A DNA stretch of 14,024 bases from an uncultured Oscillospiraceae bacterium (lineage in GTDB: Bacteria; Bacillota; Clostridia; Oscillospirales; Oscillospiraceae), in NCBI GenBank assembly GCA_905234005.1, contig CAJOFW010000006.1, positions 1 to 14,024 on the forward strand. The letters run 5' to 3'. A program made the position numbers and the translations under genes. Below are positions 7,957 to 14,024 of this stretch, piece by piece; the stretch's first letter is position 1, and each line of letters begins with the position of its first letter. The notes under the pieces are model-generated. The model had not been told where the DNA came from and searched no databases. It saw nothing but the letters and a program-made list of their open reading frames with translations.

Positions 7957-8985
7957 ATGGCAAAGATGTACTATGAGCAGGACTGCGACCTGAACGTTCT
8001 GAACGGCAAGAAGATCGCCATCATCGGCTACGGCTCCCAGGGCCACGCCCACGCGATGAACCTGCGCGATTCCGGCTGCGACGTGATCGTCGGCCTGCGT
8101 CAGGGCAAGAGCTGGCAGAAGGCCACCGAGGACGGCTTCACCGTCATGACCGTCGCCGACGCCGCGAAGGCCGCCGACATCATCATGATGCTCGTGAACG
8201 ACGAGCGCGCCGCCGACATCTATAAGGAATCCGTCGCCGCGAACCTGTCCGCCGGCAAGGCCATCGCGTTCGCCCACGGCTTCAACATCCGCTATCAGCA
8301 GATCGTCCCGCCCGCGGACGTGGACGTCTTCATGGCCGCCCCGAAGGGCCCCGGCCACACCGTCCGCTCCCAGTACGTCGCCGGCAAGGGCGTGCCCTGC
8401 CTCGTCGCCGTGGAGCAGAACGCCACCGGCCGCGCCCTCGAGATCGCCCTCGCGTACATCGCCGGCATCGGCGGCGCCCGCGCCGGCATCATGGAGACCA
8501 CGATGCACGACGAGACCGAGACCGACCTGTTCGGCGAGCAGACCGTCCTGTGCGGCGGCGTCGTCGACCTGATGCAGTGCGGCTTCGAGGTGCTCTGCGA
8601 GGCCGGCTACGCCCCCGAGAACGCCTATTTCGAGTGCATCCACGAGATGAAGCTCATCATCGACCTCATCAACAAGGGCGGCGTCGCGGCGATGAACTAC
8701 TCCATCTCCGACACGGCCGAGTTCGGCGAGTACGTCTCCGGCCCCCGCGTACTGCCCCACGACATCGTGAAGGCCAATATGCGCGCCGTCCTCTCCGACA
8801 TCCAGGACGGCTCCTTCGCCGGCCGCTGGATCGCCGAGAACAAGAACGGCCGCACGTTCTTCAACTCCAAGCGCGCCCAGCTCGCGAAGCACCCGATGGA
8901 GATCATCGGCAAGGAGCTGCGCGACAATATGCTCTGGAAGGACTCCGCCGACGGCGACAAGGGCCTCGACTCCGCGTCGAACTGA
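7957..8985 (+). CDS. ilvC: Ketol-acid reductoisomerase, class I, 342 aa
   Basis: IlvC isomerises and reduces acetolactate (or acetohydroxybutyrate) to the dihydroxy acid. The N-terminal Rossmann domain shows [10 protein letters not shown] (residues 24-33); the cofactor loop reads LRQGKSW (47-53), with R48, K51 and S52 suited to the 2'-phosphate of NADPH. H107 in AFAHGFN is the conserved catalytic histidine. The knotted C-terminal domain has the Mg ligands D190 and E194 (DLFGEQ) and E226 and E230 (YFECIHEMK). 342 residues is the standard class I length. AAAGGAGAA (7941-7949) precedes the ATG. A 159-nt gap with a repeat hairpin separates it from ilvN. The cofactor loop appears one residue shorter than the more common class I form; the cofactor call is inference. 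Confidence 0.97.
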   Translation: MAKMYYEQDCDLNVLNGKKIAIIGYGSQGHAHAMNLRDSGCDVIVGLRQGKSWQKATEDGFTVMTVADAAKAADIIMMLVNDERAADIYKESVAANLSAGKAIAFAHGFNIRYQQIVPPADVDVFMAAPKGPGHTVRSQYVAGKGVPCLVAVEQNATGRALEIALAYIAGIGGARAGIMETTMHDETETDLFGEQTVLCGGVVDLMQCGFEVLCEAGYAPENAYFECIHEMKLIIDLINKGGVAAMNYSISDTAEFGEYVSGPRVLPHDIVKANMRAVLSDIQDGSFAGRWIAENKNGRTFFNSKRAQLAKHPMEIIGKELRDNMLWKDSADGDKGLDSASN

Positions 8986-8999
8986 TTACTCATACGACC

Positions 9000-9030
9000 G
9001 CGAAGAAAGGGGCTGCGCCCCTTTCTTCGC
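9000..9030 (+). terminator. Strong hairpin after ilvC without a clear T run
   Basis: A perfect 14-bp stem (9000-9013 with 9017-9030) with a TGC loop lies 14 nt after the ilvC stop. It is followed by CATTATAC rather than a T tract. It could be a partial terminator that lowers ilvD expression, or an RNA-stabilising 3' end for the upstream genes. Confidence 0.5.
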
Positions 9031-9057
9031 CATTATACGGATCATAATTCGCAACCA

Positions 9058-9078
9058 TTCATCGGCCGTTCATCGGCC
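9058..9078 (+). repeat. Short tandem direct repeat before ilvD
   Basis: TTCATCGGCC occurs twice, at 9058-9067 and 9069-9078, separated by one base, in the untranslated leader just upstream of the ilvD ribosome site. It could be a protein-binding direct repeat or a chance duplication. Nothing else supports a function. Confidence 0.4.
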
Positions 9079-9101
9079 CTTCACCCAAAAGGAGACAGAC
9101 T

Positions 9102-10763
9102 ATGCTTTCCGAACAAGTCAAGCTCGGCGTCGAACGCACCCCGAACCGGAGCCTTCTGTACGCCCTCGGCTACACGGACGAGGAGCTGAGCCGTCCGCTC
9201 GTCGGCGTCGTCAGCTCATATAACGAGATCGTCCCCGGCCACATGAACCTCGACAAGATCACCGAGGCGGTCAAGGCCGGCGTCCGCGCCGCCGGCGGCA
9301 CGCCCGTGATGTTCCCGGCCATCGCCGTGTGCGACGGCATCGCGATGGGCCACATCGGCATGAAATACTCGCTCGTGACACGCGACCTGATCGCGGATTC
9401 GACCGAGGCCATGGCCATCGCCCACCAGTTCGACGGCCTCGTCATGATCCCGAACTGCGACAAGAACGTCCCCGGTCTCCTCATGGCGGCGGCGCGGCTG
9501 AACATCCCGGCCATCTTCTGCTCCGGCGGCCCGATGCTGGCCGGACGCCTGCCCGACGGCCGGCGCACCTGCTTAAGCCACATGTTCGAGGCCGTCGGCG
9601 CGTATCACGCCGGCACGCTCGACGAGGCCGGCGTCGCCGAGTACACCGAGAACGCCTGCCCCACCTGCGGAAGCTGCTCGGGCATGTACACGGCAAACTC
9701 CATGAACTGCCTGACCGAGGCCATCGGCATGGCGCTGCGCGGCAACGGCACGATCCCCGCCGTCTACTCCGCCCGCCTGCGGCTGGCCAAGCACACGGGC
9801 ATGAAGATCATGGAGCTGATCGAGAAGGACATCCGCCCCCGCGACATCCTGACCGCCGCCGCGTTCCACAACGCGGAGACCGTCGATATGGCGCTCGGCT
9901 GCTCGACGAACACGATGCTGCACCTGCCCGCCATCGCCCACGAGGCCGGCGTGGAGATCGACCTGCACATGGTCAACGACATCTCCGACAGGACCCCGAA
10001 CCTCTGCCACCTCGCCCCCGCCGGCGATACGTTCATGGAGGATCTCGACCAGGCCGGCGGCGTCTGGGCCGTCATGAAGGAGCTGGCCGGGGCCGGTCTT
10101 CTCGACACGAGCCTCATGACCGTGACGGGCAAAACCGTCGCCGAGAACCTCGAGACCGCCTTCAACCGCGACCCGGAGATCATCCGCCCGATCGGCAATC
10201 CCTACTCCGCGTCCGGCGGCATCAACGTGCTCTACGGCAACCTCGCCCCCGACGGCTGCGTCGTCAAGCAGAGCGCCGTCGCCCCCGAGATGATGGTGCA
10301 CGAAGGCCCCGCCCGTGTGTTCGACTCCGAGGAGGACGCGATCGCCACGATCTACGCCGGGAAGATCAACCCCGGCGACGTCGTCGTCATCCGCTACGAG
10401 GGCCCCCGGGGCGGCCCCGGTATGCGCGAGATGCTCAACCCCACCTCCGCCATCGTCGGCATGGGCCTCGGCTCCAGCGTCGCCCTGATCACGGACGGAC
10501 GCTTCTCCGGCGCGACGCGGGGCGCGGCCATCGGCCACGTCAGCCCCGAGGCCGCCGCCGGCGGCATGATCGGCCTCGTGGAGGAGGGCGACACCATCGC
10601 CATCGACATCCCGAACCACGCCGTGGCGCTCCGCGTTTCGGACGACGTGCTCGCGGCCCGCAGAGCGGCGTGGGTATGCCCGGAGCCGAAGGTCAAAACC
10701 GGCTACCTCGCCCGCTACGCAAGGCTCGTGACGAGCGCCGACAAGGGCGCCGTCCTGCTGTGA
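9102..10763 (+). CDS. ilvD: Dihydroxy-acid dehydratase, 553 aa
   Basis: IlvD removes water from 2,3-dihydroxyisovalerate or dihydroxymethylvalerate to give the keto acids for valine, leucine and isoleucine. Diagnostic motifs are NCDKNVPG (C119) and [20 protein letters not shown] (C186, C189, C192), which supply iron-sulfur ligands. The position that is PCN in plant and fungal [2Fe-2S] enzymes is VPGHMNL here, as in the oxygen-labile E. coli-type enzyme; an oxygen-sensitive cluster in an anaerobe is therefore my inference. The 553-residue length is normal. AAAAGGAGA precedes the ATG by about 7 nt. It is the last enzyme gene of the operon; the next gene begins 3 nt later. Sugar-acid dehydratases share the fold, but the location makes IlvD clear. 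Confidence 0.96.
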   Translation: MLSEQVKLGVERTPNRSLLYALGYTDEELSRPLVGVVSSYNEIVPGHMNLDKITEAVKAGVRAAGGTPVMFPAIAVCDGIAMGHIGMKYSLVTRDLIADSTEAMAIAHQFDGLVMIPNCDKNVPGLLMAAARLNIPAIFCSGGPMLAGRLPDGRRTCLSHMFEAVGAYHAGTLDEAGVAEYTENACPTCGSCSGMYTANSMNCLTEAIGMALRGNGTIPAVYSARLRLAKHTGMKIMELIEKDIRPRDILTAAAFHNAETVDMALGCSTNTMLHLPAIAHEAGVEIDLHMVNDISDRTPNLCHLAPAGDTFMEDLDQAGGVWAVMKELAGAGLLDTSLMTVTGKTVAENLETAFNRDPEIIRPIGNPYSASGGINVLYGNLAPDGCVVKQSAVAPEMMVHEGPARVFDSEEDAIATIYAGKINPGDVVVIRYEGPRGGPGMREMLNPTSAIVGMGLGSSVALITDGRFSGATRGAAIGHVSPEAAAGGMIGLVEEGDTIAIDIPNHAVALRVSDDVLAARRAAWVCPEPKVKTGYLARYARLVTSADKGAVLL

Positions 10764-10766
10764 CCC

Positions 10767-11969
10767 ATGGAGTGGCTTGAGCACTACATCGAGGAGCTGA
10801 TCCTGTACCACGTACAGGTCGTGGACGGCACCGTCCTCGTGAACGAGGCCGTCCGGCGCGGGTGGCAGGGCAATCTCTGGCACTGCCACCTCGTACAGCA
10901 CCTCATCATGGACGAAAACCCGTTCGCTCTCGCGTGCGAACGCCGCGAATGCGTCCGGGACAGCCTCTATGAGCTGGCGCTGCGGGACATGGAAATCTTC
11001 GTGAAGCTGTTCGCCGTCAAGCTCGACAACCCGATCCTCATGGACTTCCGCCACGAGAGCGCCATGACGAAGACCCCCGCCGCCGAACAGATCGCGGCGC
11101 TGGCCCGGGATATGGCCGCCGCCGGGACGCCGCAGGCGCTTCTGGACGTGCTGTGCGCCCACTACCGCGCCCACGGTCTCGGTATGTTCGGCATGGGGCA
11201 GCTCTTCCGCCTGAGCGAACGCGACGGCTCGCTGTTCCCGGTGGAGAACCGGCGGCAGGTGCGGCTCGACGACCTCGTCGGCTACGAGAGCCAGAAGAAG
11301 CTGCTGCTCGACAATACCCTCGCGTTTCTGCGCGGACACCACGCGAACAACGTGCTGCTCTACGGCGACGCCGGCACCGGCAAATCCACGAGCATCCAGG
11401 CCATCGCGAACGAGTACGCCCCGCAGGGGCTGCGGCTCATCGAGCTGTACAAGCACCAGTTCTACATGATCCCGAGCCTGCTTTCCCGCATCAAGAGCCG
11501 GAACTATCGGTTCATCCTGTTCCTCGACGACCTGTCGTTCGAGGAGAACGAGACGGAGTACAAGCACCTGAAGGCCGTCATGGAGGGCGGGGCCGAGGCC
11601 GCGCCGGAGAACGTGCTCATCTACGCGACGTCGAACCGCCGCCACCTGATCAAGGAGACGTGGAACGACCGCGCCGATATGCAGCACGACGGCGACATCC
11701 ACCGCTCCGACACGATGGAGGAGAAGCTGTCCCTCGCCGGACGCTTCGGCCTGCAGATCTACTACCCGAACCCGACCTACGAGGAATACCACACGATCGT
11801 CCGCACGCTGGCGGAGCGGTCGCGGCCGCTCGCCGGCCTCACGGACGACGATCTCCGCGCCGCCGCGAGTACGTGGCAGGTGCGCCACGGCAGCCGCTCC
11901 GGCCGCACGGCGCAGCAGTTCATCAACGACCTGCTCACCCGCGAAGCGCCGGACGGGGAGACGAGCTGA
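10767..11969 (+). CDS. DUF815-family ATP-binding protein (AAA-type ATPase), 400 aa
   Basis: The C-terminal two thirds is a P-loop ATPase of the DUF815 kind. It has LYGDAGTGKS (Walker A, G200-S207), FILFLDDLSFE (Walker B, D254 and D255, residues 249-259), a sensor-like YATSNRRHLIKE, and a C-terminal lid-like segment ending in QQFINDLL. Residues 1 to about 160 are a helical N-terminal region I do not recognise beyond this family. No signal peptide or membrane span is seen, so it is cytosolic. DUF815 proteins are uncharacterised; their core resembles DnaA/DnaC-like AAA+ proteins. The ATG is 3 nt after the ilvD stop and has no convincing Shine-Dalgarno, so translation probably depends on ribosomes leaving ilvD. 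That ties it to the amino-acid operon transcriptionally, not necessarily functionally. Confidence 0.88.
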   Translation: MEWLEHYIEELILYHVQVVDGTVLVNEAVRRGWQGNLWHCHLVQHLIMDENPFALACERRECVRDSLYELALRDMEIFVKLFAVKLDNPILMDFRHESAMTKTPAAEQIAALARDMAAAGTPQALLDVLCAHYRAHGLGMFGMGQLFRLSERDGSLFPVENRRQVRLDDLVGYESQKKLLLDNTLAFLRGHHANNVLLYGDAGTGKSTSIQAIANEYAPQGLRLIELYKHQFYMIPSLLSRIKSRNYRFILFLDDLSFEENETEYKHLKAVMEGGAEAAPENVLIYATSNRRHLIKETWNDRADMQHDGDIHRSDTMEEKLSLAGRFGLQIYYPNPTYEEYHTIVRTLAERSRPLAGLTDDDLRAAASTWQVRHGSRSGRTAQQFINDLLTREAPDGETS

Positions 11970-11984
11970 TTGGAGGGAGATCGA

Positions 11985-12962
11985 ATGAAACCCGTGCTGT
12001 GGATCGTTGTGCCGTGCTACAACGAGCAGGAGGTTCTGCCCGTCACCGCGCCGCTGTTTCTCGAGGAGCTTACGCTGCTCGCGGAGAAGGGGAAGATCGC
12101 GGCGGACAGCCGCGTGCTGTTCGTAAACGACGGCAGCCGCGACAGAACGTGGGAGATCATCGAGTCCCTGTCCCGGCAGGATGACCGGTTCATCGGCATC
12201 AGCCAGAGCCGCAACCGGGGCCACCAGAACGCCGTGCTCGCCGGACTGATGGAGGCGAAGGAGCACGCCGACATCACGATCTCCATCGACTGCGACGGGC
12301 AGGACGACATCGGCGCGATGGAGGCCATGGTGGACGCCTGGCACGACGGGTGCGAGATCGTCTACGGCGTGCGCTCCCGCCGGGAGACGGACACGTTCTT
12401 CAAACGCTTCACGGCGGAGGGCTTCTACAAGCTCCTCGGCTGGATGGGCGCGGAGGTCGTATACAACCACGCCGATTACCGGCTCGTCTCGGCACGGGCG
12501 CTCCGGGCGTTCGCGGACTTCCGGGAGGTCAATCTGTTCCTGCGCGGCATGTTTCCGCTCGTCGGCTTCAAGAGCACGAGCGTGTACTACGAGCGCCATG
12601 AGCGCATGGCCGGACAGAGCAAATACCCCCTGCGCAAAATGCTCGCTCTCGCGTTCGACGGCATCACAAGCCTGAGCGTGAAGCCCATCCGGCTCATCAC
12701 GGGGCTTGGCTGCTTCGTGGCCGTGCTGAGCTTCGTCGGCATCCTCTGGGCGCTGATCGCCGCCGCGACGGGGCACACCGTCGCCGGCTGGACGAGTACG
12801 ACGTGCATCATATGCTTCATGGGCGGCATACAGCTCATCTCCCTCGGCGTGCTGGGCGAGTACATCGGCAAGATCTACATGGAGGTCAAGGCCCGCCCGC
12901 GCTACATCATCAGCGAACGGACGTATGAACCCGGCGGCGGCGACGACCCGGCGCGTTCCTGA
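11985..12962 (+). CDS. GT2 glycosyltransferase, GtrB/dolichol-phosphate-sugar synthase type, 325 aa
   Basis: The N-terminal 225 residues are a GT-A family 2 domain: VVPCYNEQEVLP at the start, VNDGSRD (47-53), and the metal/nucleotide-sugar motif DCDGQDD (102-108), then NHADYRL and FLRGMFP as in bactoprenol-phosphate glucosyltransferases. Two membrane helices follow (about 236-262 and 270-291) with a short charged tail. The family transfers a sugar from a nucleotide donor to polyprenyl phosphate at the inner membrane face, for later modification of cell-surface polymers. GGAGGGAG (11972-11979) selects the ATG at 11985 over an in-frame TTG at 11970. It lies 15 nt behind the DUF815 gene and ends the run. 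Sugar and acceptor are unknown. The acyltransferase-3 gene downstream hints at a shared surface-glycan role, which is inference. Confidence 0.9.
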   Translation: MKPVLWIVVPCYNEQEVLPVTAPLFLEELTLLAEKGKIAADSRVLFVNDGSRDRTWEIIESLSRQDDRFIGISQSRNRGHQNAVLAGLMEAKEHADITISIDCDGQDDIGAMEAMVDAWHDGCEIVYGVRSRRETDTFFKRFTAEGFYKLLGWMGAEVVYNHADYRLVSARALRAFADFREVNLFLRGMFPLVGFKSTSVYYERHERMAGQSKYPLRKMLALAFDGITSLSVKPIRLITGLGCFVAVLSFVGILWALIAAATGHTVAGWTSTTCIICFMGGIQLISLGVLGEYIGKIYMEVKARPRYIISERTYEPGGGDDPARS

Positions 12963-12984
12963 CGCCGCTTTGCCAAAGAACAGG

Positions 12985-13027
12985 AAAACACGGAGGCTTT
13001 ACGCAGGAGCGAAAGCCTCCGTGTTTT
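12985..13027 (+). terminator. Intrinsic terminator ending the leu-ilv-DUF815-GT2 run
   Basis: A perfect 16-bp stem (12985-13000 with 13012-13027) with an 11-nt loop ends in TTTT on the plus strand, and by symmetry has AAAA at its 5' base. It lies 22 nt after the glycosyltransferase stop and before the promoters of the next gene, so it marks a transcript boundary. Confidence 0.85.
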
Positions 13028-13097
13028 GATGCGCGGATGACAGGAAAATTTTGGAATTTACCGGAATTCTAACAGAACATAATATAAAACGGACAAT

Positions 13098-13126
13098 TTG
13101 ATATAACAATGTTAATATTATATAAA
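13098..13126 (+). promoter_or_regulatory. Candidate upstream promoter (P1) of the acyltransferase gene
   Basis: TTGATA (13098-13103), a 17-nt spacer and TATAAA (13121-13126) lie in a strongly AT-rich stretch that contrasts with the GC-rich genes. P2 overlaps the region where transcripts from P1 would start. Confidence 0.55.
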
Positions 13127-13136
13127 TAAAGCTGAA

Positions 13137-13165
13137 TTGACATTATGCGCGGCGGATTGTAAAAT
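13137..13165 (+). promoter_or_regulatory. Near-consensus promoter (P2) of the acyltransferase gene
   Basis: TTGACA (13137-13142), a 17-nt spacer and TAAAAT (13160-13165) form the best sigma-A match in the window, predicting a start near 13172 and a 50-nt leader before the ATG at 13222. Confidence 0.75.
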
Positions 13166-13221
13166 CATTGTCGGACGATGGGTTATTCCGCGTCCAATCG
13201 CAGACAGGGAGGACAACCGCC

Positions 13222-14024
13222 ATGACCGCCGCCGCCGCGCTGCCGAACGCAGCGCCCGCCAAAACGCGCTGGTACCGCGTCGACAACATCCGCTACATCC
13301 TGCTCTTCAACGTCATCGCCGAGCACATGCTCACGCAGACCGGCGTGCAGTACAACTGGCTCGTCACCGTGCTCGTGTGCTGGTCGCGCATGATCACAAT
13401 GCCCGCGTTCGCGTTCGTGTCGGGGTACTTCTCGAAGAAGGGCGACAAGTGCTATCAGAGCGCCGTATTCGATTTTCTGATCCCGTATATCATATTCGAC
13501 TCGCTGTTCGCGCTGATCTACGGCACGTCCGCGCCGAACATCTTCAGTCCGACGTTCGCGTACTGGTTCATGCTGAGTATGTTCTGCTGGAAGCTCGTGA
13601 CGAAGGCGCTGCAGCAGATACGCTATATCCTGCCGCTGTCGGTCGCGGCGGCGCTGCTCGTGGGGCTGTGCGGGGACGTACACAACTTCCTGAGCCTCGG
13701 GCGGACGATCGGCTTTCTGCCGTACTACATCCTCGGCATGAAGCTCACCCGCGACGATCTCAGACGGGTGGAGGCGCTGCCGAAGCTGCCCGTGGCGCTC
13801 GTGACGATGGCCGTGATGGGCGTGTGGGGATATCTCAACGTCCGGGGCGTGTTCCACATCGACTTCTACTACTACTGGGCGCCCTACGGCGGCCTTGACC
13901 AGCCGGACTGCCTGTTCGCGTACAGCGCGGGCAAGGGGCTTCTGCTGCGGGCGCTGGGCTATGTCATCTCTCTGGTGCAGCTCGTCTTTCTGTTCGTGTT
14001 CATCCCGGACAGGCTGCTGCCCGT
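13222..14024 (+). CDS. Acyltransferase-3 family membrane protein, N-terminal 267 residues (runs off window)
   Basis: The frame opens at ATG 13222 behind GGAGGAC (13208-13214) and stays open to the window edge. After a short Ala/Pro-rich tail it reads DNIRYILLFNVIAEHM (residues 21-36), matching the start of acyltransferase-3 proteins with the conserved Arg (R24) and His (H35). Several hydrophobic spans follow (for example FLIPYIIFDSLFALIYG, ILPLSVAAALLVGL and TIGFLPYYILGM), as expected for a polytopic inner-membrane O-acyltransferase. Family members acetylate surface sugars or other polymers using acyl-CoA; fucose 4-O-acetylase-like proteins are the nearest type I can suggest. Substrate unknown. 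It has its own promoters and is separated from the upstream operon by a terminator. The family is usually 330-380 residues, so about 80-100 residues are missing. Confidence 0.82.
   Translation, partial: MTAAAALPNAAPAKTRWYRVDNIRYILLFNVIAEHMLTQTGVQYNWLVTVLVCWSRMITMPAFAFVSGYFSKKGDKCYQSAVFDFLIPYIIFDSLFALIYGTSAPNIFSPTFAYWFMLSMFCWKLVTKALQQIRYILPLSVAAALLVGLCGDVHNFLSLGRTIGFLPYYILGMKLTRDDLRRVEALPKLPVALVTMAVMGVWGYLNVRGVFHIDFYYYWAPYGGLDQPDCLFAYSAGKGLLLRALGYVISLVQLVFLFVFIPDRLLP

Noticed and set aside
13040..13062. CodY-like box in the AT-rich stretch (AAATTTTGGAATTT)
   Set aside because: It matches only half of the AATTTTCWGAAAATT consensus and lies before the acyltransferase gene rather than before the leu-ilv operon. 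It is likely chance in AT-rich DNA.

Overview
The window looks like a chromosomal segment of a GC-rich, anaerobic-type Firmicute (class Clostridia, probably Oscillospirales). The evidence is Shine-Dalgarno sites of the GGAGG type, strong GC3 codon bias, sigma-A-like promoters lying in AT-rich gaps, Clostridia-like versions of LeuC, LeuD and IlvD, and a DUF815 ATPase. This placement is inference from gene content; no rRNA is present.

Layout. Positions 2-133 hold the 3' end of rplT (ribosomal protein L20), closed by a strong hairpin at 157-190. The minus strand then carries a 54-aa protein gene (189-353), preceded by a structured minus-strand RNA (about 374-553). That RNA has its own promoter (560-588) and an intrinsic terminator, and it resembles 6S RNA in architecture. 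Diverging from it, a sigma-A-like promoter (634-662) starts the main operon: a 35-codon leader peptide packed with Leu/Val/Ile codons (693-800), a strong terminator with seven T (843-879), then leuA-leuC-leuD-leuB-ilvB-ilvN-ilvC-ilvD (925-10763). A DUF815 AAA-type ATPase starts 3 nt after ilvD, and a GT2 polyprenyl-phosphate glycosyltransferase follows 15 nt later. A hairpin terminator closes this run at 12985-13027. After an AT-rich gap with two candidate promoters, an acyltransferase-3 membrane protein begins at 13222 and runs off the window.

How the genes work together. IlvB/IlvN, IlvC and IlvD turn pyruvate into 2-ketoisovalerate, the precursor of valine. The same enzymes act on 2-ketobutyrate for isoleucine. 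LeuA, LeuC/LeuD and LeuB extend 2-ketoisovalerate to 2-ketoisocaproate, the precursor of leucine. The transaminase and a 2-ketobutyrate-forming enzyme are not in the window. Two of the gaps inside the operon start with a hairpin on the upstream stop codon (after leuC and after ilvN), and a second repeat occurs in opposite orientation in the leuC-leuD and leuB-ilvB gaps.

Most interesting points: (1) what looks like ribosome-mediated attenuation of a branched-chain amino acid operon in a clostridial background, where T-box or CodY control would be the default expectation; (2) the minus-strand 6S-like RNA with a terminator and a possible antiterminator in front of a small protein gene; (3) a modular intergenic repeat family with a compensatory base-pair change.
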